From: Gammaproteobacteria bacterium
Lineage (GTDB): Bacteria; Pseudomonadota; Gammaproteobacteria; DSM-16500
Direction: 5' to 3'
DNA: 64,000 nt
Assembly: GCA_014132595.1 (NCBI GenBank)
Contig: BMAG01000055.1
Location: 1-64,000 of the forward strand
Program-made: the position numbers and the translations under genes
The notes under the pieces: generated by a model
Database searches by the model: none
What the model was told of the DNA's origin: nothing
What the model saw: only the letters and a program-made list of their open reading frames with translations
Part shown: one piece after another, positions 19,601 through 28,085 of the stretch
Position numbering within the stretch: position 1 is the stretch's first letter
How the letters are laid out: the number at the start of each line of letters is the position of its first letter

Positions 19601-20900
19601 TATCTGATTTAGAAGTCAATGTTAGCTGATTCAAATCATTGATAAATTGTAATGTAGATAAAAAGGATTGATATTTTCTTTTATCTTTTAGCTTAGTAAT
19701 GTCAAGATATCCTGATATAAGAGATATCATTGAAGGAATATCATCATTATCGATGAGAAAGTAAATATACGTACCTACTTTTTGTAAAAATTTAGAATTA
19801 TCATCAAATCTAGATATAATTTTTGCAACTGCTTTCCAAAAACCTTTCCTTTTTTCAGGTGATACCTTTTGATATTCTTCGTGCATAGCAAGATAATCAA
19901 CAGACTCTATTAAATCGACTAAGACTTCAGAAGGAAGAATAGAATAATCCGTTCCATTTACAAGTTGCACATATTTATGCGTCAGTGTATATAAGCACTG
20001 ATTAACTAAACAGCCTAAATCTAAGCTATTTAAGGTGTGATGATATAGATAGGATTGTATATTTTTACGTAACAAGAAAATGTGATTAAATATTTTATTA
20101 GAGGGTGCTGTGAAAGGTGTTTGAAGTGATGGAGATAAAAAACCTGATTCCACAAATTGACTTACTATATGTCCATACAAACAAATATCTGTGATAGTGT
20201 CCTCTGTGGATATCATTAAACTATACGCCAAGAGCATATCAATAAATTGATTGGTTTGTTCAGGAATGGTTTTTTTTTCGATATCCTTAGGTGTAACGAG
20301 GAGTTCTTCCATTTTTTTTATTTTATTTTTAGGATCCATCTCCTCATCAAATATGAGTTGTGCCTGGATTAAAATATTTTCAGGAGCTATTTTTTTTTCA
20401 TCAATCACTAAATTTAAATAGTCTAGTGCTTTGGTAACATTTTTATCCCTATTATTTTTTTTGAATTCTTCAAGTATCCACGAAGAATGTGGCGTGTTTT
20501 TTTTATGCATGATCTGGTTGTTAATGCAATAAAACAATGACTGACGACCCGTAGTGTTGTTTGTGATATATCTCCAAAGTTCTTCATCGTTTTTGATTTT
20601 TTTTAACAGATCCTCTGTATTCTCTTCTAATTTTTTAAGCTCTAATGCACTTTCCTGAGTTAGCATATTGGATTTGATTTCATATTTTTTTTTATCAAAC
20701 TCAATTAACGCCGCATAGAAATCGATAAGAAGTTTATTTTGTGGATTATTTTCATCGGCGCTTAGTTTATTCAGATCGCAAACATATTTGGGTGTGGGCG
20801 GTTCATTTTTATGCAATTTAAAATTTTCAGCGACAGATTGAAAATAGCTGGAAATATAAAGTTCCGCACTAATTAACGAACGACTAGGTTTAAAGGACAT
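13656..20900 (-). CDS. Giant 2414-residue triplicated repeat protein with C-terminal nucleotidyltransferase-like region
   Basis: No family recognised for the whole. By eye it contains three diverged copies of a ~530-570-residue helical module. Each has a segment of the form L-x-x-hydrophobic-x-N...[LF]...GR-x-x-L-[YF], with the Gly-Arg at residues 118, 685 and 1214. Each is preceded by a short proline-containing loop and a helix (DFYAALIEF, DLVQSLISIL, NFYLSFVDLI), and copies 1 and 3 end alike (LLAKQIEMNESE and LAKLLECSEAEL). Residues ~1660-1940 are a Pro/Ser/Thr/Lys-rich linker. Near 1975-2035 comes TGGSLLYYYEKQLNPYDLDV with Asp1993/Asp1995 and a later Asp2033 (VQECDLL), resembling the GG...DxD...D triad of polymerase-beta/PcnB-type nucleotidyltransferases. 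The last ~380 residues are helical. There is no signal peptide or membrane segment. The frame is intact over 7.2 kb, arguing for selection. Likely a host-directed or structural giant protein; function unknown. Confidence 0.85.
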   Translation of the reverse strand: MSFKPSRSLISAELYISSYFQSVAENFKLHKNEPPTPKYVCDLNKLSADENNPQNKLLIDFYAALIEFDKKKYEIKSNMLTQESALELKKLEENTEDLLKKIKNDEELWRYITNNTTGRQSLFYCINNQIMHKKNTPHSSWILEEFKKNNRDKNVTKALDYLNLVIDEKKIAPENILIQAQLIFDEEMDPKNKIKKMEELLVTPKDIEKKTIPEQTNQFIDMLLAYSLMISTEDTITDICLYGHIVSQFVESGFLSPSLQTPFTAPSNKIFNHIFLLRKNIQSYLYHHTLNSLDLGCLVNQCLYTLTHKYVQLVNGTDYSILPSEVLVDLIESVDYLAMHEEYQKVSPEKRKGFWKAVAKIISRFDDNSKFLQKVGTYIYFLIDNDDIPSMISLISGYLDITKLKDKRKYQSFLSTLQFINDLNQLTLTSKSDRGKDQSLENKFQIVIGNLKKGKYQFNFLQFFLKEANINLFIDYIKSKLTLILLQLDIKPEELSNNHESYALFEKAIRLLAKQIEMNESETQTILSIMVQENKNRVADLKKSMKMNEEVKAVVSKKPSSEEESTPFTPCEMFFEMSKVLCRYTNMIEKNIEASSSTPLDFKEYVVNNSELNTLDESNKKLIDLVQSLISILKKSEDSKKTKNTQSFEYGSELSFLILKANQLLSEIYNKNPELWKFIISSNEGRDLLYSVIAIDLDHLDPNKNITMDWKEAFLNDTSHPEETDFQQYLYCLIKYKLTPPGKFKDKFKNNPFLEAFKVVSKHYDNHKEKLQSLLNFTKTHSLVISDKIQKRIARRVIDSITYPFMMDIPSFSSNCDKVLLVTNTLVDKNILPAFVMKAQSLGGSSEQQVFMTLFNYCKHLKILNSNYTISKQFNTNAIAVQYKNALFMCLSYYYVINQSHPWIELTDESVAKDLMSGIHYLLKINYTHNLQPELTQYFWPAVIMLYSKSSDKAQKLELILGKLYEQNNYINALVLLEFILRNDPENKSFRTLHAVTSLIRRLPETDVEESRDEIKKNAAKIAFAILLSDIKNNKYAFDGITQTDLAPYDQSLRSMLQGKLKSLKSMITAAKNEKVDYALVIKLRNFVFQLGENLKVDVSASFNENSDVGLSEIEEYVLGCFNAMSTSYALDDPEKPSLSEYKPTAPVAKAHEPLVNFYLSFVDLIKLSHTVRISKDNVSDLIDSRKKVYLDLENLKNNHSFLFSNKILTRPAGRHVLYLLLLDCVYLEDTDIEMTRSLIELLRSSTSDPAEIEILDYFDYILNVLNNITPERQNSEHLNKNRLIAFYKACRLERKEDLQIKINTLKEIAMTPLIFSDTVPDFIPLLLQYLNAQIFFSEIDTKDKSSTSQHLKIIPTLSQSRYFPDCIPPIIHKNTQMVLRCLDHLSNYMYIYLMQFTLYRTDQLSMLDSIHESLRFQAIPLFRELSERDDWVTNDLIKKYSGTAFSMLTVDSNLDISDIHDFCESIVFMLAFIDPACDFVNEIHQVISNLYISGKPDCAESILTHFIDYLEKNRTSRIKKNNELPEPNKYSALLSIFKTFNDLRTFCTIEQSEINNILLNITKINSSLNQLTLPFLYKFPNLKIHLKDKLIEIINEIDHKILLLNSPEEKKSLASFQYSILQLAKLLECSEAELSLIKKHIHDNSDAEFTKSMNNPLFDSEVKATSKITKANRKKKKQLSKTQDAKTIPNTLIEKEKSPETAESSSDTDEFPVSPTVSHINIEPLFSRSANPVKNVTPIPTKPSKVLPEKKQSNSKQSVTTAQSQTKSQSPMNPVLSKPEKTPDPKPTVIKTPAVQSRQTDSTPKPPSHQQNKAISTTTKNLTRTLGSVASFKISNRLNHRHKAAANQKTAQNKDSSDDINKPKSIETAPAIDSAIATPKDISTLPQASTSTSIPDEKAFAVTTPTVINEPKSEEKKEENCFTTNETPLSNFTLFKNETSDDLIVNRDQLPVEFLKFSEDLYDLSYPVTQKDIYLTGGSLLYYYEKQLNPYDLDVIIFCKRNFILPLLSRKYYCVIMPHEGIHVSIPVQECDLLSVSMPLDINNYNEVKMDSTAAAYVRAPDGLYYINKQNNTFIKVPISAENLLIFDKRLKPTENPVPLTTEELNKIRILIAPFPCHVKSIEIDISCSDSELTENLSKRDLTISAACMKLVKNASKFIIEGSPSVIYSLRNKIISPVNPQTIFIGDFTQLFRYAKTKLKHPKYTPDAMLHDLINSNYGAYVVNLFRHVIFNANDRAQNITHLTKIGMKLDELFSRFDTYRIIEVLFELHIIKSMTFMNNPLVLEMTDILDNYLDCLPPDSKKLGLYYYLLTIARLTQNIINLELFNMIYETLKNPKEQPESKRQKEFKDHLKFIDTHVPSDLLNAHQQQNTNNVNNDFKNFVLEMKGRFAAITKMKANDNCSRQPVTTGYRR

Positions 20901-20979
20901 TTCAAATACCTGAGAAAAATTTTGGCGCTATATTGACAAAATACACGGCTAATTTCAAGTGGATGTTTATTAAATGACC

Positions 20980-22383
20980 TTAATGAGCAGCAATCATTTC
21001 CCCGCCATCGGAGGCTTTTAAACCAGAAAATATAAAGGTTGAGAATACTGTTATAATACCCATGGCAAAAAAAGTATCATGGAAAACCGTGACAGTTAAA
21101 GCTTGGGAGGGCGAATGCATTGTTACAAAATACTGTAGAAACATAGCGCTGATCGCAACTCCAAAGCTTTGTGCTAATTGCTGTAATGTGCTGATAATAC
21201 TGGTCGCTGAGCTTAACTCATCCATCCCAATCCCTGTATAGCCTAGCGAATTCATGCCGCTATATTGTAACGAAATTAAAAAACCAAAGATAAATGTCAA
21301 GATTCCAATAAGATATAAAGGAGTATGTGCGTTAATAAAACTAAAAGAGCAAATCGATACGCTTAATAAAATAGTATTACAAATTAATAATTTTTTATAA
21401 CCTAATAATCGTAAAAATCCTAAGGTAAGCGGTCTTGCGAACATGATGCCTAAAGCAATCGGTGCAAGCAGCATGCCTGATACTTGCGCAGGATAGTGAA
21501 GACTAATTTGTAATAATAAGGGTACCAGAAAAGGTACTCCCCCAAACCCTAACCGACAAAATAAATTACCGAGTACTGAAATTCTAAAAGTTCTGATATG
21601 TAACAAAACACCGTTTACAATAGGATGTTTTTTATTTCGTGAATGCCAAAAATAAGCAATTAAAAATAAGAATGAAATAAGAAGAGTATTAATTGCAGTT
21701 GATTTGGCCAAAGTAGATTCACTAAAAGCCGATAAGCCAAATGTAAATCCTGCTAGGCTGCCACCGAACAAAATAAAACCCATTTTATCGAGTGAATAAA
21801 CTTTTTGAGGTTTATCATTGTCAATCCAGTAGTAGGCGAGCAGAATGCAAAGTAATCCGACGGGTATATTAATCCAAAAAATCCATCGCCATGAAAAATA
21901 ATGAGTGATAAAACCGCCGAGCACTGGCCCTAGCATCGTACCTAAGGATGCAATGATTGCAACTCGACTCATTGCATTGATCACTTCATGTCGTTCAAAA
22001 GTGCGTAAAACAATTAAACGTCCCAAAGGAAGTGCAAGCGCACCGCCAAATCCTTGTAAGGTACGTGCAATGACTAATTCTGTTAAGTGTCTTGCAAAAC
22101 CGCACCATAAGGAACTTAGAATAAAAATATAAATCGAATGGATGAAAACACGTTTAATACCCCACTTATCTCCAATCCATCCGCTAATCGGAATAAAAAT
22201 AGCAAGACTTAAAAGATAACTAATCAGTGCAATTTTCAAGTCGATGGGGTTTACATTTAAGCTGCGCGACATCGTAGGAATGGCGGTATTGATGACAGTC
22301 GTATCGAGCGCTTCCATAAATAAGGCAAGAGAGACTATTAATAAAGACATATAACTTTTTTTGTCTATATGACCATTGATCAT
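20980..22383 (-). CDS. MFS drug-resistance transporter, DHA2 (EmrB/QacA-like) type
   Basis: A 467-residue inner-membrane proton-driven exporter of the major facilitator superfamily. Hydrophobic segments fill the whole length (about 14). The DHA2 opening LFMEALDTTVINTAIPTMSRSL is clear, followed by motif A-like GWIGDKWGIKRVF, and by RTLQGFGGALALPLGR and FSWRWIFWINIPVGLL (antiporter motif C neighbourhood). The substrate is unknown; no membrane-fusion partner (EmrA) or TetR-type regulator is adjacent, so it may act alone at the inner membrane. ATG 22383 follows a GGGG purine run. It is 79 bp upstream of the giant gene on the same strand and could share its transcript. Confidence 0.9.
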   Translation of the reverse strand: MINGHIDKKSYMSLLIVSLALFMEALDTTVINTAIPTMSRSLNVNPIDLKIALISYLLSLAIFIPISGWIGDKWGIKRVFIHSIYIFILSSLWCGFARHLTELVIARTLQGFGGALALPLGRLIVLRTFERHEVINAMSRVAIIASLGTMLGPVLGGFITHYFSWRWIFWINIPVGLLCILLAYYWIDNDKPQKVYSLDKMGFILFGGSLAGFTFGLSAFSESTLAKSTAINTLLISFLFLIAYFWHSRNKKHPIVNGVLLHIRTFRISVLGNLFCRLGFGGVPFLVPLLLQISLHYPAQVSGMLLAPIALGIMFARPLTLGFLRLLGYKKLLICNTILLSVSICSFSFINAHTPLYLIGILTFIFGFLISLQYSGMNSLGYTGIGMDELSSATSIISTLQQLAQSFGVAISAMFLQYFVTMHSPSQALTVTVFHDTFFAMGIITVFSTFIFSGLKASDGGEMIAAH

Positions 22384-22653
22384 AATAACCCCTGATGTAT
22401 CCTTTATATTACTATAGAAAGCAAAGCCTCACCAGTTTATAAGGAGTTGTAACATTTTGAATAGACAATGGTTTTGCTCAATATTGCACTCCATAAAGAG
22501 ATCTGTATTAAATCGAAGCAATTCTAAGTTTAAGTCTTTGATACCAAAATACGGCGGCTCTCATTAATTTACGTGCTTCTTATAAATAACCGTATAATGA
22601 AAAACGATTTCTTGTTAAACTAAAGTATTATCAAAATTGAAGAGATAAATCAT

Positions 22654-23394
22654 ATGGATTATGACTTCGCTCCCCGATGGATTATAAAAGCACTCGGTAT
22701 TCTTTTAATCATCTTGCTCGCTGTCTTGATTATAAATCAATTTAACGCGATGAGCGGCCCCCGTCAAACCATGAGTATCACGGCTCAAGGCAAAGTAAAC
22801 GGTACACCCGATATAGCCACCGTAAGAATAGGGGTTGTCACTGAAGGCGCTACTGCAATTGATGTCAAAAATAAAAATAATCAAAAAACAAATCAATTAA
22901 TTGATTTTATAAAAAAGCAAGATATTGATAAACAAGATATACAAACCTCAGAATATTACTCTTCACCCAAATATAATTACGTGAATGGTCAAAGTAACAT
23001 GGTTGGTTATTCTGCGACTCAAACAATAACCGTCAAATTTCATGATATTGATAAATCACAACTTCAACTAGAAAAAACATTGGATGGAGCTATCAATAAT
23101 GGTGCGAATCAAATTCAAGGAATTAATTTTAGCTTTAGTAATTCTGATGCTTTGAAAAATGAAGCTCGAAAACAGGCAATCGAAAAAGCAAAACAAAAAG
23201 CCAAAGATTTGGCAAGAGACGCGGGCTTGCATTTAGGTCGTATTATTAATGTTGTCGAGATCACAGACGCATCAAACCAACCTTATCCAGTTGCCATGAG
23301 TTACGCACGAGCAAAAACTAGCACACCGCCGGATATTCAACCGGGTGTTCAAGAGGTTATTGAAAATATTACGCTTATATTTGAAATATATTGA
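22654..23394 (+). CDS. SIMPL-domain (DUF541) protein, membrane-anchored
   Basis: 246 residues: one N-terminal hydrophobic segment (ALGILLIILLAVLIINQF, residues 10-27) anchors a periplasmic SIMPL/DUF541 domain. Typical signs are the ISAQGKVNGTPDIATVRIG-like opening (MSITAQGKVNGTPDIA), NQKTNQLIDFIKKQDIDKQDIQT, then YSATQTITVKFHDIDK and ARKQAIEKAKQKAKDLARDAG. Members include E. coli YggE, linked to oxidative-stress tolerance, and Brucella BP26. A GAAGAGAT ribosome site precedes the ATG. It is a stand-alone transcription unit in front of the BNR-repeat gene (97 bp gap). The call is firm for the family, open for the exact role. Confidence 0.88.
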   Translation: MDYDFAPRWIIKALGILLIILLAVLIINQFNAMSGPRQTMSITAQGKVNGTPDIATVRIGVVTEGATAIDVKNKNNQKTNQLIDFIKKQDIDKQDIQTSEYYSSPKYNYVNGQSNMVGYSATQTITVKFHDIDKSQLQLEKTLDGAINNGANQIQGINFSFSNSDALKNEARKQAIEKAKQKAKDLARDAGLHLGRIINVVEITDASNQPYPVAMSYARAKTSTPPDIQPGVQEVIENITLIFEIY

Positions 23395-23420
23395 TTAATA
23401 ATTAACAATATGTATATATA

Positions 23421-23449
23421 TTGACATATCTAACATCCACTGGCATAGT
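23421..23449 (+). promoter_or_regulatory. Putative sigma-70 promoter of the BNR-repeat gene
   Basis: A consensus TTGACA at 23421-23426 and CATAGT (4 of 6 matches) at 23444-23449 are spaced 17 bp apart, 43 bp before the start codon. Confidence 0.4.
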
Positions 23450-23491
23450 GCGTTACCTGTTATATCCATAAAAACCCTAAGGTGTTACAGC

Positions 23492-24523
23492 ATGATTAAA
23501 AAAATCATTCTGACTGTTTTTGCGTTTTGTATCATGCTATTTAGTATTCTTGCAGAAGCAAATTGCCCTTGTTGGAAAAATCTTTATTTATGTCCTTGCA
23601 CAAAGAATATTTCTAATCTCGTATTTATACAAAACAATGCGTATGCATTTTCAACAAATGAAGGTCTTTTAAAATCCGAAGATGAAGGAAAAACGTGGAC
23701 AACATTACGTAATGGATTACATTGGGAAAATTTAAAAATGATTGGGCTCGTGGGCAATGAAACGAGTCATTTCATTCTGGCAACGGGAGATAAGCCTGAA
23801 TTTTACGAATGGCAACCTAAGGAAATAAGATGGAGAAAAATTCAAACGCAAGGTATTCCTCTGGAAGGAAAAATCACAAGCTTTGTGCAAGATTCAAAAG
23901 GAAAATTATATATTTCTCTCGATGATTCAAGCCGATCCAATCATAATGCGGGAGACATTTACCAGTCAGTCGATTTCGGTATTCACTGGACTTGCTTAAA
24001 ATTAAAAAGCACTGTTCTTAACAATAGACATCTTCAATCATGTGATATTCTGCACACCAAGCTCATTTTAGATGCTAAAGATAATTTATATAAAGATAGC
24101 TTTATATATTTGCGTCCCTCTGATAAAACCCAATGGATAGACACACATTATAAAGCTTACGATATTTTAATCCTAAATAATAATTTGCTAGGACTTGTTA
24201 CTGATCATGGTCAACTATCGATTAAACAGCTAAAAATCGAAAAACACGTAGAAGAGCAACAAACTTGGAACTTTCATTCTCCTGAAGAAAATATCAAGCC
24301 TGTTATTGTTGCTGATCAAAACGATCTTTATATGATTGCAAATTCAAATCTCTATCAGTTATTGAATTTCAAAGACCCTGAGTCCAAATGGACATGGGTT
24401 AAAAACAGTGATGTGAACATGCCGATGATAACGTGTCTAGCCATTCATAATCATCAACTTTTTGCTGCAGGCGGACGGATGAATCAAGCCCAAAGTTCCA
24501 TTGATATATTTCAACTAACCTAG
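23492..24523 (+). CDS. Secreted BNR/Asp-box repeat (beta-propeller) protein
   Basis: A 343-residue exported protein: a signal peptide (KKIILTVFAFCIMLFSILAEA) is followed by a Cys-rich start of the mature chain (NCPCW and CPC). Two clear Asp-box motifs (SEDEGKTW near residue 60 and SVDFGIHW near 155) and further Trp-rich strand repeats suggest a sialidase/photosystem-assembly-type beta-propeller. The catalytic residues of a sialidase cannot be recognised, so it is more likely a binding propeller than an enzyme. The start follows a short AAGG-containing leader. No operon partner: mscL begins 58 bp later but has its own ribosome site. Confidence 0.7.
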   Translation: MIKKIILTVFAFCIMLFSILAEANCPCWKNLYLCPCTKNISNLVFIQNNAYAFSTNEGLLKSEDEGKTWTTLRNGLHWENLKMIGLVGNETSHFILATGDKPEFYEWQPKEIRWRKIQTQGIPLEGKITSFVQDSKGKLYISLDDSSRSNHNAGDIYQSVDFGIHWTCLKLKSTVLNNRHLQSCDILHTKLILDAKDNLYKDSFIYLRPSDKTQWIDTHYKAYDILILNNNLLGLVTDHGQLSIKQLKIEKHVEEQQTWNFHSPEENIKPVIVADQNDLYMIANSNLYQLLNFKDPESKWTWVKNSDVNMPMITCLAIHNHQLFAAGGRMNQAQSSIDIFQLT

Positions 24524-24581
24524 ATTTACTTAAAGTCAATTTTTTTGTTATCATTAACCTGGAGCACATAAGGAGATGTCT

Positions 24582-24953
24582 ATGAGTTTTTTAAGCGAAT
24601 TCAAAGCCTTTGCTATGCGAGGTAATGTTATCGATTTAGCCGTTGCGGTCGTCATAGGAGCTGCTTTTAGTAAAATTGTTTCCTCACTTGTCGATGGTAT
24701 CATCATGCCCTTAATCGGTTTGATATTAGGCGGCATCAATATCACAGATAAAAACATTACGCTTGGACACGCGGTGATAAAATGGGGTCTTTTTTTGCAA
24801 TCCGTGATTGATTTTACATTAATTGCTTTTTCTATATTTATTGTCATTAAACTATTAAGCGCATTACATAAAAAAGAAGAGGCCATTCCTCCCAAACCCT
24901 CAGAGGAAGTTGTTTTACTTACTCAAATCCGAGATTTATTACAACGTAAATAA
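24582..24953 (+). CDS. mscL: Large-conductance mechanosensitive channel MscL
   Basis: A homopentameric inner-membrane channel that opens under membrane tension to release osmolytes on hypo-osmotic shock. At 123 residues it has the classical layout: N-terminal helix [32 protein letters not shown] leading into TM1, then [17 protein letters not shown], a periplasmic loop, TM2 ([16 protein letters not shown]) and the C-terminal helical bundle ending [10 protein letters not shown]. An ATG six bases earlier (24576) directly abuts AGGAG; ATG 24582 has the correct 6-nt spacing and gives the usual N-terminus. It is convergent with glpD with only 2 bp between stop codons. Confidence 0.97.
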   Translation: MSFLSEFKAFAMRGNVIDLAVAVVIGAAFSKIVSSLVDGIIMPLIGLILGGINITDKNITLGHAVIKWGLFLQSVIDFTLIAFSIFIVIKLLSALHKKEEAIPPKPSEEVVLLTQIRDLLQRK

Positions 24954-24955
24954 AA

Positions 24956-26440
24956 TTACTTCAAGTGATTCTGTAGTTTTTCAAAAGCATCAGTAGAAAA
25001 AAATAATCCCAATTTTGTTCTTCGCCAAAGAATATCCTCAGCCGTTCTCGCCCACTCGTGTCTAACTAAAAAATCCACTTCTCTTTGATATAAGCTGCAA
25101 CCGAAATGTTCTCCTAAATCCTCAATTTTGCGAGCTTGATCTAATAAAAGATAGATTCTGGTACCATAATCCTTAGCATATCGTTTAACAAGATTCTCCG
25201 GCAGCCAGGAAAATTCTTTTTTAACTTTATCAATAAAATCTAAAAAATTTTTTTCATGGATATCTCCACCCGGCAAAGATTGATGCGCCGTCCAATCACT
25301 TTTCATTTCTGGAAAATAAGGTTTTAATTCATTTAATACCTGTTCAGCTAACACACGATGCGTTGTGAGCTTCCCGCCGATTACGGTTAGTAAAGTCAAA
25401 TTATTTTTATTTTCCAAGAGTAGTTTATAATCTCGCGTCATTTTACGTGGATTTTTTTCATCGCTTGCTTGTAAACAGCGCACACCAGAGTAAGACCAAA
25501 CAATATCCTCTTTTCGAAGTGGTTTTTTAAAATAATGATTCATGAGATGACAAAGATATTCTTCTTCTTTTGTAGTAATCTGCACGTCATCTAAATTACC
25601 TGAGAAAGTCATATCTGTGGTGCCAATCAAAGTAAATTGATCTAGGAAAGGAATGGCAAAAACGATGCGTTTATCCTTGTTTTGAAGAATATAGGCAAAA
25701 TCTCCTTCATACAATTTAGGCACAACGATATGGCTGCCTTTATCTAATTCAATTTCAAATGTTAAGTCTGAGTGCAAAATTTGATTGTGTATTTCTTTAA
25801 CCCACGGTCCGCCCACATTAATGAGTGTATTGGCATAGCAATAAAAAATATTCTTGGTGATGGTATCTTGTAATTGGATTTTCCATCTCTTTTTATCACG
25901 TTTCGCAGACAGAAAGGTCGTCCGCGTTAAAATATCGGCCCCGTGATTTTTTGCTAAAACTGCATTCGCAATAACCAGGCGAGCATCATCCACAAAACAA
26001 TCATAATAGGAAAATCCTGTTTTAAGCTCAGGAATCAAAGTAGCTCCTCGTTGATCATGATGCAAATCAATCGTTTTTGAGCCCGGCAAATATTGTCGTT
26101 TTGCTAAATGATCATAAAAAAACAACCCCAAACGAATGAGCCACGCAGGACGTAATTGTTTTTCATAAGGCAAGATAAACTCTAAAGGTGATATTAAGTT
26201 CGGTGCACGCTTAAGCAAAATTTCCCGCTCTTTTAATGCGCTTCTCACTAGACCAAATTCATACAATTCTAAATATCTCAATCCTCCATGAATCAGCTTG
26301 CTGCAAACAGAAGACGTCCCCGATGCCAAATCATTTTTTTCACATAAGCGTACCGATAAGCCACGACCCGCGGCATCTGCCGCAATAGCCGTGCCATTAA
26401 TGCCCCCGCCAATAATGAAAATATCCGAGTAATTTTCCAT
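24956..26440 (-). CDS. glpD: Aerobic glycerol-3-phosphate dehydrogenase GlpD
   Basis: Membrane-associated FAD enzyme oxidising sn-glycerol 3-phosphate to dihydroxyacetone phosphate and passing electrons to quinone. An FAD Rossmann motif (DIFIIGGGINGTAIAADAAG, Gly11-Gly16) is followed by SGTSSVCSKLIHGGLRYLE, a GlpD signature. Later come INVGGPWV and TVIGGKLTTHR, and a C-terminal DAO_C domain (RHEWARTAEDILWRRTKLGL). The 494-residue length agrees with E. coli GlpD (501). A GTG at 26467 would add 9 residues; ATG 26440 gives the canonical short leader before the FAD motif. It is divergent from glpK, sharing a 93-bp upstream region. No glpF or glpR is in the window. Confidence 0.95.
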   Translation of the reverse strand: MENYSDIFIIGGGINGTAIAADAAGRGLSVRLCEKNDLASGTSSVCSKLIHGGLRYLELYEFGLVRSALKEREILLKRAPNLISPLEFILPYEKQLRPAWLIRLGLFFYDHLAKRQYLPGSKTIDLHHDQRGATLIPELKTGFSYYDCFVDDARLVIANAVLAKNHGADILTRTTFLSAKRDKKRWKIQLQDTITKNIFYCYANTLINVGGPWVKEIHNQILHSDLTFEIELDKGSHIVVPKLYEGDFAYILQNKDKRIVFAIPFLDQFTLIGTTDMTFSGNLDDVQITTKEEEYLCHLMNHYFKKPLRKEDIVWSYSGVRCLQASDEKNPRKMTRDYKLLLENKNNLTLLTVIGGKLTTHRVLAEQVLNELKPYFPEMKSDWTAHQSLPGGDIHEKNFLDFIDKVKKEFSWLPENLVKRYAKDYGTRIYLLLDQARKIEDLGEHFGCSLYQREVDFLVRHEWARTAEDILWRRTKLGLFFSTDAFEKLQNHLK

Positions 26441-26533
26441 AGATTTATACTGCAAATAAAGAGACACCTATTGTAACATGCTTAAATCTTTATGATGGAA
26501 TGCTTCAACTGTTTTTTATTTCAGGAGTTCAGA

Positions 26534-28027
26534 ATGCCGCATTACCTGCTTGCGATTGATCAAGGCACAACCAATAGTAGAGCCATTATTTTTACGGAAG
26601 AGGGCGCACTTGTCAGTCAGTACGAGCTCAGTTTAAAACAATATTATCCTCATCCTGGCTGGGTTGAACAAGATCCAGAAGAAATCTGGGAAAATACTTT
26701 AATTTGTTGCCGCGAGGTCATGAAAAAAATAAATATATCTGCAAAAGACATTGCTGGAATCGGAATTTCCAATCAACGCGAAACAACCGTGATATGGGAT
26801 AAAAAAACTGGCAAACCGATTTATCCTGCGATTGTCTGGCAGGATCGGCGTACCAGTAATTTATGTAAACAACTAACTCAACTTAAAGTGAATTCTCAAT
26901 TAGCTGCTAAAACGGGTTTATTGCTCGATCCTTACTTTTCTGCTACGAAAATAATGTGGTTATTAGAATATGTTCCTGATGCGAGAAAACGAGCGGAAAA
27001 GGGCGAGCTGCTTTTTGGAACATTAGATACCTACTTACTTTGGTGTCTCACAAAAGGAGAATCTCATCTTACCGATGCCACTAACGCCTCTCGCACTTTG
27101 CTTTTTAATATTCACGAGCAGCAATGGGATAATGAACTATTGAAAGCTTTTAACATTCCCTCTGAACTTTTGCCCGCTGTCTTAGACAATAGCGCGCCTT
27201 TCGGAGAAACAGATCCCTCTCATTTTGGCCATCCCATACCCATTACTGGAATGGCAGGTGATCAACAAGCGGCGACGGTAGGGCAGGCCTGTTTTCAAGA
27301 AGGAATGGTCAAAACTACGTATGGAACAGGTGGTTTCATGCTGCTTAACACGGGTACAAAGGCCATTGAATCAAAAAACCAATTATTAGCAACCATTGCT
27401 TACCGTATAAAAGGAAAAGTCACCTATGGGCTGGAGGGCAGTTTTTTCAGCGCAGGTACTACAATAAAATGGTTACGTGACTCTTTGAAATTAATCAAAA
27501 CAGCCGCAGAAACAGAATCGTTAGCCGCAAGCATCCCAAACACCGGAGGTGTCTATCTTGTGCCTGGCTTTACAGGATTAGGCGCACCTTATTGGGATCC
27601 TGAAGCGCGGGGTGCCATTTTGGGATTAACACGAAACAGCTCGATCGCAGAAATTGCGCGAGCCTCCTTAGAAGCAGTTTGCTATCAAACACGTGATCTA
27701 TTGACCTCGATGCAAAGCGATAGTCATGTATTACTTGAAGTTATGCGCGTAGATGGCGGAATGGTGGAAAATAAATGGCTGCTACAATTCTTATCCAATA
27801 CATTAAATAGAGAAGTTCAAAGACCGGCCTGTATTGAAACAACCGCATTAGGTGTCGCTTTTTTAGCAGGACTTGAGCTGGGTATTTATCGCTCTCTCGA
27901 TGATATTTCAAGCCTCTGGCAGTCGAATATGCAATTCAAACCCGCGATGCCTGAAGAAACACGTCAACAGCTCTACACAGGCTGGTTAGAAGCTGTTTCA
28001 AGAGTGTTGACAAAAGAGAGCAAATAG
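26534..28027 (+). CDS. glpK: Glycerol kinase GlpK
   Basis: ATP-dependent phosphorylation of glycerol to sn-glycerol 3-phosphate, supplying GlpD. FGGY-family signatures are present: LLAIDQGTTNSRAIIF (phosphate loop), GWVEQDPEEIW, ISNQRETTVIWDKKTGKPIYPAIVWQDRR split over two conserved blocks, GMAGDQQAATVGQ, and GLGAPYWDPEARGAILGLTR. The 497-residue length matches E. coli GlpK (502). The frame extends 14 codons further upstream, but ATG 26534 has AGGAG at the right distance and starts directly before the first kinase motif. Divergent from glpD, with which it forms a complete glycerol-to-DHAP route. Confidence 0.96.
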   Translation: MPHYLLAIDQGTTNSRAIIFTEEGALVSQYELSLKQYYPHPGWVEQDPEEIWENTLICCREVMKKINISAKDIAGIGISNQRETTVIWDKKTGKPIYPAIVWQDRRTSNLCKQLTQLKVNSQLAAKTGLLLDPYFSATKIMWLLEYVPDARKRAEKGELLFGTLDTYLLWCLTKGESHLTDATNASRTLLFNIHEQQWDNELLKAFNIPSELLPAVLDNSAPFGETDPSHFGHPIPITGMAGDQQAATVGQACFQEGMVKTTYGTGGFMLLNTGTKAIESKNQLLATIAYRIKGKVTYGLEGSFFSAGTTIKWLRDSLKLIKTAAETESLAASIPNTGGVYLVPGFTGLGAPYWDPEARGAILGLTRNSSIAEIARASLEAVCYQTRDLLTSMQSDSHVLLEVMRVDGGMVENKWLLQFLSNTLNREVQRPACIETTALGVAFLAGLELGIYRSLDDISSLWQSNMQFKPAMPEETRQQLYTGWLEAVSRVLTKESK

Positions 28028-28085
28028 CTTTGAATGACGATCAAGGATCAATCAACGCAAGATCCCTTTCTAAGGAATTGTATTC

